Source of the DNA: Halomonas sp. | GTDB lineage: Bacteria > Pseudomonadota > Gammaproteobacteria > Pseudomonadales > Halomonadaceae | DNA: 64,000 bases | Direction: 5' to 3' | Assembly: GCA_018401555.1 (NCBI GenBank) | Contig: JAGYKP010000080.1 | Location: 82,655 to 146,654, forward strand | Shown: one piece after another, positions 18,261 to 27,388 of the stretch | How the letters are laid out: every line of letters starts with the position of its first letter | How positions within the stretch are numbered: position 1 is the stretch's first letter | The notes under the pieces: generated by a model | Database searches by the model: none | What the model saw: only the letters and a program-made list of their open reading frames with translations | Told to the model about the DNA's origin: nothing | Translations under genes and position numbers: made by a program

Positions 18261-19847
18261 TCAATGCTCGCGGGTCGGCTGGAAGCGGATCTCCGGCCAG
18301 CGCTCCTGGGTCATCTGCAGGTTCACGCGCGTGGGGGCGATATAGGTCAGGTAGCCGCCGCCGTCAATGGCCAGGTTGGTGCTCGCCTTGCGCTTGAACT
18401 CCTCGAGCTTGCGGGCATCGTCGCAGTAGATCCAGCGGGCGGTATTGACGTTCACCCCTCGTAGACACAGTCGACCTTGTACTCCTCCTTGAGGCGGTGA
18501 GCGACCACGTCGAACTGCAGGGTACCCACGGCACCGAGAATCAGGTCGTTGTTGTCCAGCGGCATGAACACCTGGGTAGCCCCCTCCTCGGAGAGCTGCT
18601 GCAGGCCCTTCTGCAGCGCCTTCATCTTCAGCGGGTCCTTTAGGCGCACGCGCTTGAACAGCTCCGGGGCAAAGTGCGGGATGCCGGTGAAGCGCATGTC
18701 CTCACCCTGGGTAAAGGTGTCACCGATCTGGATGGTGCCGTGGTTGTGCAGGCCGATGATGTCACCGGGCCAGGCCTCCTCCACCTGGGCGCGATCCGAG
18801 GCCATGAAGGTCAGGGCATCGGCAATCTTGACGTCCTTGCCGATACGCACATGGCGCATCTTCATGTTCTTCTCGTACTTGCCCGAACAGACGCGCAGGA
18901 AGGCGATACGGTCGCGGTGATTGGGATCCATGTTGGCCTGGATCTTGAACACGAAACCGGTAAAGCGGCCGTCCTCGGCCTCCACGGTCCGCGTGTCGGT
19001 CTCGCGGGCTGCGGCGGCGGCGCATACTCGACGAAGCCGTCGAGCATCTCGCGCACCCCGAAGTTGCCCATGGCAGTACCGAAGTAGACCGGGAGAGTTC
19101 ACCGCGCAGGTAGGCCTCGTGGTCGAACTCGTGGGACGCCCCGCGTACCAGCTCCACCTCCATGCGCAGCTCCTCGGCTTGCTCCTCACCGAGCACCTCG
19201 TCCACCTCGGGGTTGTCGAGCCCCTCGATGCGCTTGTGATCGGGAATGCGGCTGCCCTGCCCCTGGGTATACAGGTGGATGGTGTCGTTGTAGAGATGAT
19301 AGACACCCCTGAAGTGACGCCCCATGCCGATCGGCCAGGTCATGGGCGCGCACTGGATATTGAGCACCTCCTCGACCTCGTCCATCACCTCGATAGGATC
19401 GCGGATGTCACGATCCATCTTGTTGATGAAGGTGAGGATCGGCGTGGTACGCAGGCGACACACCTCCATCAGCTTGATGGTCCGCGCTTCGACGCCCTTG
19501 GCACCGTCGATCACCATCAGCGCCGAGTCCACCGCCGTCAGGGTGCGGTAGGTGTCCTCGGAGAAGTCCTCGTGCCCGGGCGTGTCGAGCAGGTTGACGA
19601 TGCGTCCACCGTAGGGGAACTGCATCACCGAGGTGGTCACCGAGATGCCGCGCTCCTGCTCCATCTTCATCCAGTCGGAGGTGGCGTGGCGGTCGTTGCG
19701 CTTGCTCTTCACCGAGCCGGCCATCTGGATGGCATTGCCGAACAGCAGCATCTTCTCGGTGATGGTGGTCTTGCCGGCATCCGGGTGCGAGATGATCGCG
19801 AAGGTGCGCCTAAGCCCGGTCTCATGGGCCTGTTTCTGGTCTGACAT
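18261..19847 (-). CDS. prfC: Peptide chain release factor 3 (at least three frameshifts)
   Basis: RF3 is the GTPase that recycles RF1 and RF2 after termination. The span (529 codons) equals the normal length (E. coli 529). G motifs are present: SHPDAGKTT (G1), [15 protein letters not shown] (G3) and FINKMDRD (G4). Breaks lie at about 19,095 (after AYLRGELS), about 19,015 and about 18,455. The middle continues with [19 protein letters not shown] and the end with [20 protein letters not shown] and [14 protein letters not shown]3 has no known programmed frameshift, so I read these as sequence errors. The start [20 protein letters not shown] is canonical. Confidence 0.93.
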
Positions 19848-20015
19848 GCGTTGGGTTCGCCAATTGGTTCTCGACCCGGTGCTCGAGCGGAGCAGTGCCG
19901 GGCCGAGAGAGGAGTTTGGCGGCTATTCTACGCCCTCGCCGGGCCGAAATGTAGGTCGGACACACCACCCCGCGGCGCAGGCACGCTATCATGGGGCGGT
20001 CGAGAAGGAGCCACT

Positions 20016-21292
20016 ATGCCCACCACGCAGCCACTGCCGCTCTCCACCCCCAATCGCAACCTGGTGCGCCTGACCATCGTGCGCGGCATCACCTGGACCG
20101 GCTTCCTCGCCGCCATCATCCTCGGAGTCGAGGTGCTGGGCTTCGAGCTCCAGGTAACCGCGGTGATCGGTGTAGTGCTGGTGATGGCGGTGATCAACCT
20201 CGCCACCTGGTGGCGCCTGGGGCGCCACCGCGCCGTCACCGACGGCGAGTACCTGCTCCACCTGCTCGCCGACGTGGCCGGCCTGACCCTGCTCTTCTAT
20301 TTTACCGGCGGCGCCAGCAACCCCTTCCACTCACCCACTACCTGGTGCCGGTGACCATCGCCGCCGCCACCCTGCCCTGGCGCTGCGCCTGGATCATCGC
20401 CGCCACCTCCATGCTCGGTTACAGCGCGCTGCTGGCCTTCCATCAGCCGGTCCCCCAGCTGACCGGCGCTCACGGGTCGACCGGTGGCCTGAACCTGCAC
20501 GTCCTCGGCATGTGGCTCAACTTCGCCCTCTCGGCGGGCCTGGTGACCTTCTTCATCTACAAGATGGCCCACGCCCTGCGCAGCCGGGAGCAGGCGCTGT
20601 CGCGGACCCGCGAGGCCGCACTGCGCAACGAGCAGGTGCTTGCCGTGGCTACCCAGGCCGCCGGTACTGCCCACGAGCTGGGTACGCCGCTCTCCACAAT
20701 GGCAGTGCTGCTTTCGGAGATGCGCGCGGAGGCCGAGGACAACCCCATGCTGCAGAAGGATATCGAGCTGCTGCGCCAGCAGGTGGATACCTGCAAGACA
20801 CGGCTGCAGCAGTTGGTCGAGAGCGCCGACCGCCGCCGCATGGGTGAGCCGCAGATCACCGATGCCGAGGTGTGGCTGGCCGGGGTAGTCCAGCGCTGGC
20901 TGGTGCTGCGCCCGGATGTCAGTCATCACATGACGGTGGCAGAACATCGCAGCCGCCCCTGGCTGGCGGTGGATACGACCCTCGAGCAGGCACTGACCAA
21001 TCTGCTCAACAATGCCGCCGACGCCAACCCCGACGACATCACCATCAGCCTGGACTGGCATGACGACGAGGTGATCGTCGACATCCGAGACCACGGCCCC
21101 GGTGTGGCGCTGTCGATCGCCGACCAGCTGGGCGAGACCTTCGTCTCCACCAAGAGCAAGGGGATGGGCATCGGCCTGTTCCTGACCCATGCCACCATCA
21201 ACCGCTTCGGCGGCGGCGTCAGCCTCTACAACCACCCGGAGGGTGGCACCCTGACCGAGGTCGTGCTGCCGCGCAGCTCCGCCGCCGAATGA
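20016..21292 (+). CDS. RegB/PrrB-type redox-sensing membrane histidine kinase (one frameshift)
   Basis: A sensor kinase of about 425 residues with several N-terminal membrane segments (GITWTGFLAAIILGVEVLGF and following). GGASNPF lies where RegB-family quinone-sensing kinases carry this motif. The H-box is AAGTAHELGTPLSTMAVLL, and the ATP-binding domain shows LLNNAADANPDDI, VDIRDHGPGV and KGMGIGLFLTHATINRFGG. The frame breaks at about 20,325-20,340, just after GGASNPF. A cysteine typical of RegB dimerisation was not located with confidence. The response regulator gene follows after 29 bases, so the pair forms a two-component system likely controlling respiratory or redox genes (inference from the family). 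Confidence 0.88.
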
Positions 21293-21321
21293 GCTCACCC
21301 CACCACCCGAGCGAGTGACCC

Positions 21322-21861
21322 ATGCAAGACACACCCGAACGCCTGCTGATCATCGACGACGACGAGATGTTCTGCCATGTGCTTGACCGTGCCATGACCC
21401 GCCGCGGCTACGAGGTGGTGGTCGCCCGAGACGCCCAGGAGGCGCTCTCCCTGGCCCGCCAGCATCGCCCTACCCTGGCTACCCTCGACCTCAAGCTGGA
21501 GCATGAATCGGGTCTCAAGCTGCTGCCGGAACTACTGGAGGTGGTGCCGGAGTGCCGGGTGGTGATCCTCACCGGCTACTCCAGCATCGCCACGGCCGTG
21601 GAGGCGATCAAGCTGGGAGCGGTCAACTACCTGTGCAAGCCGGCCGATGCCGACGAGGTGCTGGCCGCCTTCGACAAGGATGATGGCGATCCCCAGATCG
21701 AGGTGGCCGACCAGCCTCCCTCCATTAACCGTATCGCCTGGGAGCATATCCAGAAGGTGCTGCAGGAGCACGACGGCAACATCTCGGCCACCGCCCGCGC
21801 CCTGGGGATGCACCGGCGCACCCTGCAGCGCAAGCTGCAGAAGCGGCCGGTTAGGCGCTGA
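21322..21861 (+). CDS. RegA/PrrA-type response regulator
   Basis: A compact response regulator of 179 residues. The receiver domain has the acidic pocket LLIIDDDEMFC, the phospho-acceptor Asp in ATLDLKLEHESGL, VVILTGYSSIATA and the conserved Lys in YLCKPADADEV. A short linker leads to a Fis-type helix-turn-helix DNA-binding domain (ISATARALGMHRRTLQRKLQK), which is the RegA/ActR/PrrA architecture. It lies directly after the RegB-like kinase. Targets in this organism are unknown; the cytochrome oxidase cluster in this window is the kind of operon such systems control elsewhere. Confidence 0.92.
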   Translation: MQDTPERLLIIDDDEMFCHVLDRAMTRRGYEVVVARDAQEALSLARQHRPTLATLDLKLEHESGLKLLPELLEVVPECRVVILTGYSSIATAVEAIKLGAVNYLCKPADADEVLAAFDKDDGDPQIEVADQPPSINRIAWEHIQKVLQEHDGNISATARALGMHRRTLQRKLQKRPVRR

Positions 21862-21867
21862 CGCTGC

Positions 21868-21912
21868 AAGCGGCCAAGCGGCCAAGCGGCCAAGCGGCCA
21901 AGCGGCCAAGCG
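21868..21912. repeat. 8-bp tandem repeat (AAGCGGCC)
   Basis: Five perfect head-to-tail copies of AAGCGGCC plus a partial sixth directly after the RegA stop codon. A further AAGCGGCC occurs inside the last RegA codons (21,841-21,848), so the array may have grown from the gene's end. It precedes the shared terminator at 21,944-21,977. Confidence 0.9.
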
Positions 21913-21943
21913 AAGGCTAGCTTCAATCAGCATCCAATAGCAG

Positions 21944-21977
21944 GAAACCCCACCGGACATTGATTGGGTGGGGTTTC
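21944..21977. terminator. Bidirectional terminator between regA-like and bdhA-like genes
   Basis: GAAACCCCACC (21,944-21,954) pairs perfectly over 11 bp with GGTGGGGTTTC (21,967-21,977), with a 12-base loop. It lies between two convergent genes, and the stem base is AT-rich on both sides, as for a two-way terminator. Confidence 0.75.
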
Positions 21978-22046
21978 AGGCTACCTCCTCGCAACTTTCC
22001 GCCCGCCACCAAATAGCTTGGCGGCTTGGCGCTTGTGGCTCGGCGC

Positions 22047-22816
22047 TTACTGAGCCGTCCAGCCCAGATCGATGTTCCAGCTGGCACCGGTGACGGCACC
22101 GGCCGCATCGGAGGCCAGGTAGGCCACCAGCTCGGCCACTTCGCCGGGCTCGATAAGGCGCTTGATGGCGGCGTTCTTGAGCATGATCTGCTCGATCACC
22201 TCCTGCTCTTCCATGCCGTGCAACTTCGCCTGGTCGGCGATCTGGTTGTCGACCAGCGGCGTCTTCACGTAGGCGGGACAGATGGCATTGGCGGTGATGC
22301 CCTGGGCGCCGCCCTCCAGCGCCGCGGTCTTGGTCAGGCCGATCATGCCATGCTTGGCACTGATATAGGCCGACTTGCCCGGCGAGGCCACCTGGGCATG
22401 TACCGAGGCGATGTTGACGATGCGCCCCCAGCCATTCTCGCGCATGGAGGGCCAGGCCGCCTGGCTAAGCAGGAAGGGCGCGGTCAGCATCAGGTCGATG
22501 ATCTGGCGCCACTTCGCCTCGGGAAACTCCTCGATGGGCGAAACGTGCTGGATGCCGGCATTGTTGACCAGGATATCCACGCGCCCGAAACGCTTGATCG
22601 CCTCGGCAACGGCGGCCTTGCAGGCTTCTCCCCGTCCGTGAGGTCGGCCTGGAAGAAACTGGCGCCGGCCTCCTCGGCCACCTCGCGCCCCGCAGGATTG
22701 AAGTCCACCGCCAGTACCTGATGACCCAGTCGGCAGAAGTGACGCACCACCGCCTCGCCGATACCGCTGCTGGTACCGGTGACGAGGGCGACGCGGGGGG
22801 TGACGGACGCTGACAT
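22047..22816 (-). CDS. bdhA: 3-hydroxybutyrate dehydrogenase (SDR family, one frameshift)
   Basis: A short-chain dehydrogenase of about 257 residues. It has the NAD-binding motif VALVTGTSSGIGEAVV, NNAGIQHVSPIEEFPEAKWR and the catalytic Ser/Tyr-Lys in NIASVHAQVASPGKSAYISAKHG (Y-ISAK). The IQHVSP phrase and the C-terminal NIDLGWTAQ are typical of D-3-hydroxybutyrate dehydrogenases, which oxidise 3-hydroxybutyrate to acetoacetate. The frame breaks at about 22,630, just after AGASFFQADLTDGE. The start MSASVTPRVALVTG has an AAGGAGT site. The CoA-transferase needed for the next step is encoded 3 kb away (25,792-27,211), completing polyhydroxybutyrate/ketone-body use. Confidence 0.88.
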
Positions 22817-22886
22817 TGGCGACTCCTTGTTGATGTAGGTTGTCGAAACACGCGGAGCCACCAGCATAAGGGGATGGCGGCATCAC

Positions 22887-22908
22887 GCGCCACCCGGTGA
22901 GGTGGCGC
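22887..22908 (-). terminator. Hairpin after the HybE-like gene
   Basis: GCGCCACC and GGTGGCGC pair over 8 bp around CGGTGA. On the minus strand the hairpin directly follows the proposed HybE-like stop (22,910-22,912) and precedes bdhA. There is no U-tract, so it may be an mRNA end or a stabilising stem. Confidence 0.35.
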
Positions 22909-22909
22909 A

Positions 22910-23367
22910 TCACTTCCGCGCGGGGGCGTTTCCGCGGGCTCCGCTGCGGGAGCCATCACCCGCTCCATCAGCTGCTGGGCGAGGCGGCTGGCGTCCTGTC
23001 GCGTAGCCACATCGGCGAGGTCGTCGAGCAGCACCAGGCGCCAGCAGCCAAGCGTTTCGCCCAGTGCCACGGCTTCCATGGGGTAGCGCCCCGAGGGCAA
23101 CGACAGCGTGCAGCGCTCCCCGGCGAGGGGCATGGGCTCGGCCTCATCGGCGGGCAGCATCACCAGCCACAGCGATACCGGCGTGACCAGGGCACCCACC
23201 AGCTGCTCACCGTGCTCGGGCAGGCGATAGCACTGGAAACAGAGCGCATCGGCGGCCAGCCGTGGATTGAAATGGGACAGCGACTTGGACTCGCGCAGGT
23301 GGCTGGCGGTCCAGGCCTCGGCAGCAAGCCGCAGGCGCTGATACTGTTCCGGAGTCAGGGCATGCAT
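22910..23367 (-). CDS. HybE-like ([NiFe]-hydrogenase assembly chaperone family) protein, probable frameshift at the end
   Basis: A protein of about 152 residues. FNPRLAADALCFQCYRLPEH, LVGALVTPVSLWLVMLPADE and LSLPSGRYPMEAVALGETLG follow the layout of the HybE/HupJ family (NPxL..V..., G.LVTPWFMNLMLLP, PSG.Y). In hydrogenase operons HybE assists large-subunit maturation and export. No hydrogenase gene lies in the window. The frame does not stop where expected; one added C at about 22,918 gives ETPPARK and a TGA at 22,910. Otherwise it would run far into bdhA. The ATG is complement 23,365-23,367. It may be co-transcribed with bdhA, 93 bases downstream. Confidence 0.65.
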
Positions 23368-23515
23368 GAGTCTCTCCACGATGTCGGGCGGCGCCAGTAT
23401 AGGCGCAGCGAGCCAGCGGGCCCAGTGGCCATCGGCGACCGGCCGGCGAGCTGCTAGGCTATCGACACGCGCCATGCCGGATCCGACCAGCCCAGCCCAA
23501 TCAGAGGGAGTCACC

Positions 23516-24336
23516 ATGACCGACAACCAACGCCTGCAGCATGCCCTGGAGATCGCCCTGGACGCGGGGGAGCAGATCCGCGCTGCCCGCCATGGCCGGG
23601 ACTTCGGCCATCGCTACAAGGGCGGCGAGGAGCTGGTGACCGATATCGACGTGGCGGTGGACCGGCGAATCGGCGAGCGCCTGGAGGCCATCTTCCCGGG
23701 GGAGGCACGCCTCAGCGAGGAGCTCGCCCCCGATCGCAGCGCACTGGCCGTGGAGGGCCCGCTGTGGGTCGTCGACCCCATCGATGGCACCGTCAATTTC
23801 GCCCATGGCCTCGCCCATGTGGCGGTCTCCATCGCCTGGCTGGAGCATGGCCAGGCGCGCATCGGCGTGGTCCACGCCCCCTTCCTGGGCGAGACCTACA
23901 CCGCGATCCACGGCGAGGGAGCCTGGCGCAACGGCGAGACGATCCACGCCAGCCGCCGCCAGGACCTGAGTCGCAGTCTGGTCGCCACCGGCTTCCCTAC
24001 CGCCGCGACAGCCGACCGCCACCGATGCGCCGCCTGGCCGCGGTGCTCGATCACTGCCAGGATGTGCGCCGCAACGGCTCCGCGGCACTCGACCTGTGCG
24101 ACGTCGCCTGCGGACGACTGGACGCCTACTACGAGAGCGTCTCGCCGTGGGACTTCGCGGCCGGCTGGCTGATCGCGAGGGAGGCCGGCGCCCGCACGGG
24201 TCACCTCTACCCCTGCCCCGAGGGCATCCCCGAGGCACTCTACGGTGAGAACCTGCTTGCCTCGAGCCCGGGCATCCACGCCGAGCTGGGCGAACTGCTG
24301 CGGCGTGCCGATGCCGGAGAACTGGACACGCCCTGA
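23516..24336 (+). CDS. Inositol monophosphatase family protein (one frameshift)
   Basis: A lithium-sensitive-type phosphatase of about 274 residues. The two metal-binding motifs are present: SEE near residues 67-69 and [15 protein letters not shown] at 84-98, then the C-terminal [19 protein letters not shown]. The frame breaks at about 24,010-24,025 (after VATGFP), and the rest continues as [20 protein letters not shown]. It could be SuhB-like, or act on histidinol phosphate, PAP or another phosphate; the substrate cannot be read from the sequence. The ATG has GAGGGAG before it. Confidence 0.85.
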
Positions 24337-24470
24337 ACCACGGCGGCGGACAATCCATAGCGGCGGACAATGACCTGACTCGCCAGGGCCTATTGGCCAG
24401 GGCACCTTCTGTCACGGACAATGGCTGCCTGTATCCGTTAAGTTCGCGCCCAAGGCGCCAAGGAGAGCCC

Positions 24471-24746
24471 ATGTTCGTCACCATCTACGGCCGCCCCGGC
24501 TGCCCCTTCTGCGTGTTCGCCAAGGACCTCGCCCAACGCCTCGAGGCCGCCGGGGCCATCGAAGGGTTGCGCTATGTCGACATGCATGCCGAGGGGCTGA
24601 CAAAGGCCGACCTGACCCAGAAGGTGGGCCAGACCGTGCACACCGTGCCCCAGGTGTTCCTCGACACCACCCCGATCGGCGGCTTCTCCGAATTCGATCA
24701 GTACGTTCGCCAGCACGGCCTGCTGTCTGCAGCCCAGGCCCACTGA
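24471..24746 (+). CDS. Glutaredoxin (GrxA-like)
   Basis: A 91-residue thioredoxin-fold protein that reduces disulfides using glutathione. The active site is GRPGCPFCVFAKDLA with a CPFC dithiol, followed by the cis-Pro motif TVHTVPQVFLD and the glutathione-binding GGFSEFDQYV. The CxxC is as in dithiol glutaredoxins such as E. coli GrxA. The ATG at 24,471 has AAGGAGAGCCC upstream. The 134-base gap before it contains two copies of GCGGCGGACAAT at 24,344 and 24,361, of unknown meaning. Confidence 0.92.
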   Translation: MFVTIYGRPGCPFCVFAKDLAQRLEAAGAIEGLRYVDMHAEGLTKADLTQKVGQTVHTVPQVFLDTTPIGGFSEFDQYVRQHGLLSAAQAH

Positions 24747-24845
24747 CGCCGGATTCCCTCGGCAGCGTAGTCCTGGCGTTGAAAGGTCTCCTGACGCCGA
24801 TGCCTATACTTCCCGCCAGTCACGACGACAAGGGAAGCACTTTCA

Positions 24846-25613
24846 ATGCAGAGGGAAGAGTTCATTCAGCAGCTGTGGCTGGATTTCATTCATCAGTACC
24901 CCGAGATCGGCGGCCTGCGGCTCTGGCCGCTGGATGCACCGGTCGAATATCTGGCCCTGCTGACCCTCAATCACCGCCATCACGGCATGGATGCCCTGCT
25001 GCCCGCGCTCGAGCGTTTCGGCTACCGAATCCGGCACCGCCATGCCATGGCCGATCGCGGTCTGCTGGTCAACCTGCTTGCACCGCCGGGTGATGGCCCC
25101 TGGCTGGCCGTCGCCGAACTGCAGATGGGGACCCTGGCGAGACGCCCAGGGGGCTGCTCGAGGAGCTGGTCGACCAGGCACCCGAGGCTGCCCATCGTGG
25201 CTCCAACCGCCTGTGCCGGGGGCGGCCCTGGCCGATGCCCGACTGGGAAGACTACCAGGCCCTGCATCAGGCTCATCCCCTGGCCGCCCTGCTCGCCGTC
25301 AACGGGCCACGCCTGCACCATGTCGGCTACGACTTGCCAGCATCTCGAGGCCAGCCTGGACGACCTGCACAGGGGTATGGAGGAAGCCGGATTCGCCGGC
25401 ACCGCCGACCGCCATCACGGCCTCTTCCCGATCTCGCCACTGGTCGACTACCGCTTCTACCCTTCGGGATCGCGGCGCCTGCCCTTCGCCGAGGGCGACG
25501 AGCACCGTGTCGAGACCGGCGGTATCGCGCTGGTGCAGAAGTCGGTGAGCGCCCATCAGGAGCGCGTGGTCGAACTGCTGCTGCCCCATCACACCCGCTG
25601 CGAGCTGTCCTGA
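24846..25613 (+). CDS. DUF1338/2-oxoadipate dioxygenase-like protein with an altered metal site (two compensating frameshifts)
   Basis: A protein of about 255 residues resembling short DUF1338 proteins. IQQLWLDFIHQYPEIGG, ERFGYRIRHRHAMADRGLLV and WLAVAELQMGTL line up with the LW..Y....P, the ..LGY.. and the ..ISEL.. parts of that family. Two frameshifts (about 25,140 and 25,337) cancel, so the ends share one frame; the middle reads WPMPDWEDYQALHQAHPLAA and GPRLHHVGYDL in another. The family's DHIALRT segment, whose His binds iron in 2-oxoadipate dioxygenase, appears here as EYLALLT, so that His and the following Arg are missing. Function is unknown; the family link is inference from recall. 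Confidence 0.55.
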   Translation: MQREEFIQQLWLDFIHQYPEIGGLRLWPLDAPVEYLALLTLNHRHHGMDALLPALERFGYRIRHRHAMADRGLLVNLLAPPGDGPWLAVAELQMGTLARRPGGCSRSWSTRHPRLPIVAPTACAGGGPGRCPTGKTTRPCIRLIPWPPCSPSTGHACTMSATTCQHLEASLDDLHRGMEEAGFAGTADRHHGLFPISPLVDYRFYPSGSRRLPFAEGDEHRVETGGIALVQKSVSAHQERVVELLLPHHTRCELS

Positions 25614-25737
25614 GCAGCCATCCACAGAATCTGTGGATAACGCTGTGCAACATTGGCGCTGCTGCCCCGGACCATCGGCCCGCTGGCGGCGTGGTCATTA
25701 AATCACCACCTCGGAATCACCTCCCCTCTTATACGCG

Positions 25738-25768
25738 CGCGGCCCGGACGCATGACGTCCGGGCCGCG
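25738..25768. terminator. Strong hairpin between convergent genes
   Basis: CGCGGCCCGGACG (25,738-25,750) pairs perfectly over 13 bp with CGTCCGGGCCGCG (25,756-25,768), with loop CATGA. It lies between the DUF1338-like gene (+) and the CoA-transferase operon (-) and most likely ends the latter. Confidence 0.7.
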
Positions 25769-25791
25769 GCGAGATCAGGAGGGGACCGATA

Positions 25792-26451
25792 TCAGTCGAA
25801 GGTCATCTCCGGGACGTGGTCGGGCACCACCAGCTTGCCTGCGGTCAGCGACTTGATCTCCTCGACGGAAACCCCTGGGGCGCGCTCCTTGAGGTGGAAG
25901 GCGCCGTCCTTGATCTCCAGGTAGGCGAGGTCGGTCAGCACTCGATTGATGCAGCCGGCGCCGGTCAGCGGCAGGTTGCAGCTCTCCAGCAGCTTGGACT
26001 CGCCATGCTTGGAGGCGTGGGTCATGGTGCAGATGATGTTCTCGGCGCCGGCCACCAGGTCCATGGCGCCGCCCATGCCCTTGATCAGCTTGCCGGGAAT
26101 CATCCAGGAGGCGATGTTGCCGTTCTGGTCGACCTCGAAGGCCCCCAGCACGGTCAGGTCGACGTGGCCGCCACGGATCATGGCGAAGGATTCGGCCGAG
26201 GAGAAGATCGCCGCACCGGGACGGGCGGTGACCGTCTGCTTGCCGGCATTGATCATGTCCGGGTCGACTTCCTCCTCGGTGGGGAAGCGCCCCATGCCCA
26301 GCAGGCCGTTCTCGGACTGCAGCATCACGTCGATGCCGTCGGGGATGTAGTTGGCCACCAGGGTCGGGATGCCGATGCCCAGGTTGACGTAGAAGCCATC
26401 CTCGAGTTCGCGCGCCACGCGCATTGCCATCTGTTCGCGAGTCAGTGCCAT
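25792..26451 (-). CDS. scoB: 3-oxoacid CoA-transferase subunit B
   Basis: The 219-residue beta subunit of a family I CoA-transferase that moves CoA from succinyl-CoA to acetoacetate. The catalytic Glu lies in the motif SENGLLGMGRFP (about residue 47), and GLGIPTLVANY and IKGMGGAMDLVAGA are typical. It follows subunit A on the same strand with a 58-base gap. Together with 3-hydroxybutyrate dehydrogenase (22,047) it would feed hydroxybutyrate carbon to acetoacetyl-CoA. Confidence 0.93.
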   Translation of the reverse strand: MALTREQMAMRVARELEDGFYVNLGIGIPTLVANYIPDGIDVMLQSENGLLGMGRFPTEEEVDPDMINAGKQTVTARPGAAIFSSAESFAMIRGGHVDLTVLGAFEVDQNGNIASWMIPGKLIKGMGGAMDLVAGAENIICTMTHASKHGESKLLESCNLPLTGAGCINRVLTDLAYLEIKDGAFHLKERAPGVSVEEIKSLTAGKLVVPDHVPEMTFD

Positions 26452-26509
26452 CTTGTTGCCTCTTTGTTCGGTAAGAAACGATCGGTGAGAAACGCTTGCC
26501 GCGAGGAAA

Positions 26510-27211
26510 TCACGCCTCGCGTACGGTGCGCTTCTCGATGCGCTTCTCGAAGGAGCCCTGGATGATGCGGTCGACGTAGATCCCCGGGGTGTGGATCTGG
26601 TCAGGCTTCAGCTCGCCCGGCTCGACGATCTCCTCGACCTCGACCACAGTGATCCTGCCGCAGGTGGCCGCCAGCGGATTGAAGTTCTGGGCGGTATCGC
26701 GGTAGACCACGTTGCCGTAACGGTCGGCCTTCCAGCCCTTGACGATGGCGAAGTCGGCGTGGAACGCCTCCTCGAGGATGTGCGGGCGACCGTTGAACTC
26801 GCGCACCTCCTTGCCCTCGCCGATGGGTGTGCCGTAGCCCGTGGCGGTATAGAAGGCGGGAATGCCGGCGCCACCGGCACGCATCTTCTCGGCCAGGGTG
26901 CCCTGGGGAGTCAGGATCACCTCGATCTCGTCATTGAGCATCTGCTGCTCGAAGAGGGCGTTCTCGCCCACGTAGGAGGCATAGATACGCGAGATCTGCT
27001 TGTCCTCCAGCAGCAGGCCCAGGCCGAAGCCATCCACGCCGCAGTTGTTGGAGATCACGGTGAGGTCCTTCACGCCGCGCCGCTTGATCTCGGCGATCAG
27101 GTTCTCGGGGATGCCACACAGGCCGAAGCCACCGGCAGCGACAGTCATGCCGCTCTCGATGCCTTCCATCGCCTCTGCATAGGAATTAACGCGCTTGTCG
27201 AATCCGGCCAT
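26510..27211 (-). CDS. scoA: 3-oxoacid CoA-transferase subunit A
   Basis: The 233-residue alpha subunit of the same CoA-transferase. The CoA-binding loop [13 protein letters not shown] is near residues 28-40, and [35 protein letters not shown] and [11 protein letters not shown] are family marks. The ATG at 27,209-27,211 is chosen over an upstream start because it fits the family (MAGFDKRV). A LysR gene is divergent on the other side of a 177-base AT-rich gap, an arrangement typical of a regulator controlling its neighbour. Confidence 0.93.
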   Translation of the reverse strand: MAGFDKRVNSYAEAMEGIESGMTVAAGGFGLCGIPENLIAEIKRRGVKDLTVISNNCGVDGFGLGLLLEDKQISRIYASYVGENALFEQQMLNDEIEVILTPQGTLAEKMRAGGAGIPAFYTATGYGTPIGEGKEVREFNGRPHILEEAFHADFAIVKGWKADRYGNVVYRDTAQNFNPLAATCGRITVVEVEEIVEPGELKPDQIHTPGIYVDRIIQGSFEKRIEKRTVREA

Positions 27212-27388
27212 AGGGCGCCTCATGTTGTTGTGGACTGAAGTACTCGGGAAGAATAGCGGGTCTGCGGAAGACTCGTTGCCCTAGTGTTGGGGTGAGGGAT
27301 ATATTTGTTAAGTTTGTTTTTCTTATCGTTTGATCGCAAAAACTGATTAATTAGACCTTGGTCGCAAACCCACTTCCCGGTAACCCTC
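27212..27388. promoter_or_regulatory. Divergent control region between scoA and a LysR gene
   Basis: An AT-rich gap (for example TTTGTTAAGTTTGTTTTTCT at 27,305) between divergent genes. TCGCAAA occurs twice, at 27,334-27,340 and 27,362-27,368, exactly 28 bases apart, flanking ACTGATTAATTAGACC, which contains the palindrome TTAATTA-like core. This is a reasonable place for LysR binding; the exact operator is not proven. Confidence 0.4.

Noticed and set aside
18261..19847. Programmed frameshifting in prfC
   Set aside because: No slippery site with a stimulatory structure was recognised, and similar breaks occur in many unrelated genes here.
21868..21912. CRISPR-like array
   Set aside because: Units are only 8 bp with no spacers; it is a simple tandem repeat. 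No cas genes are in the window.
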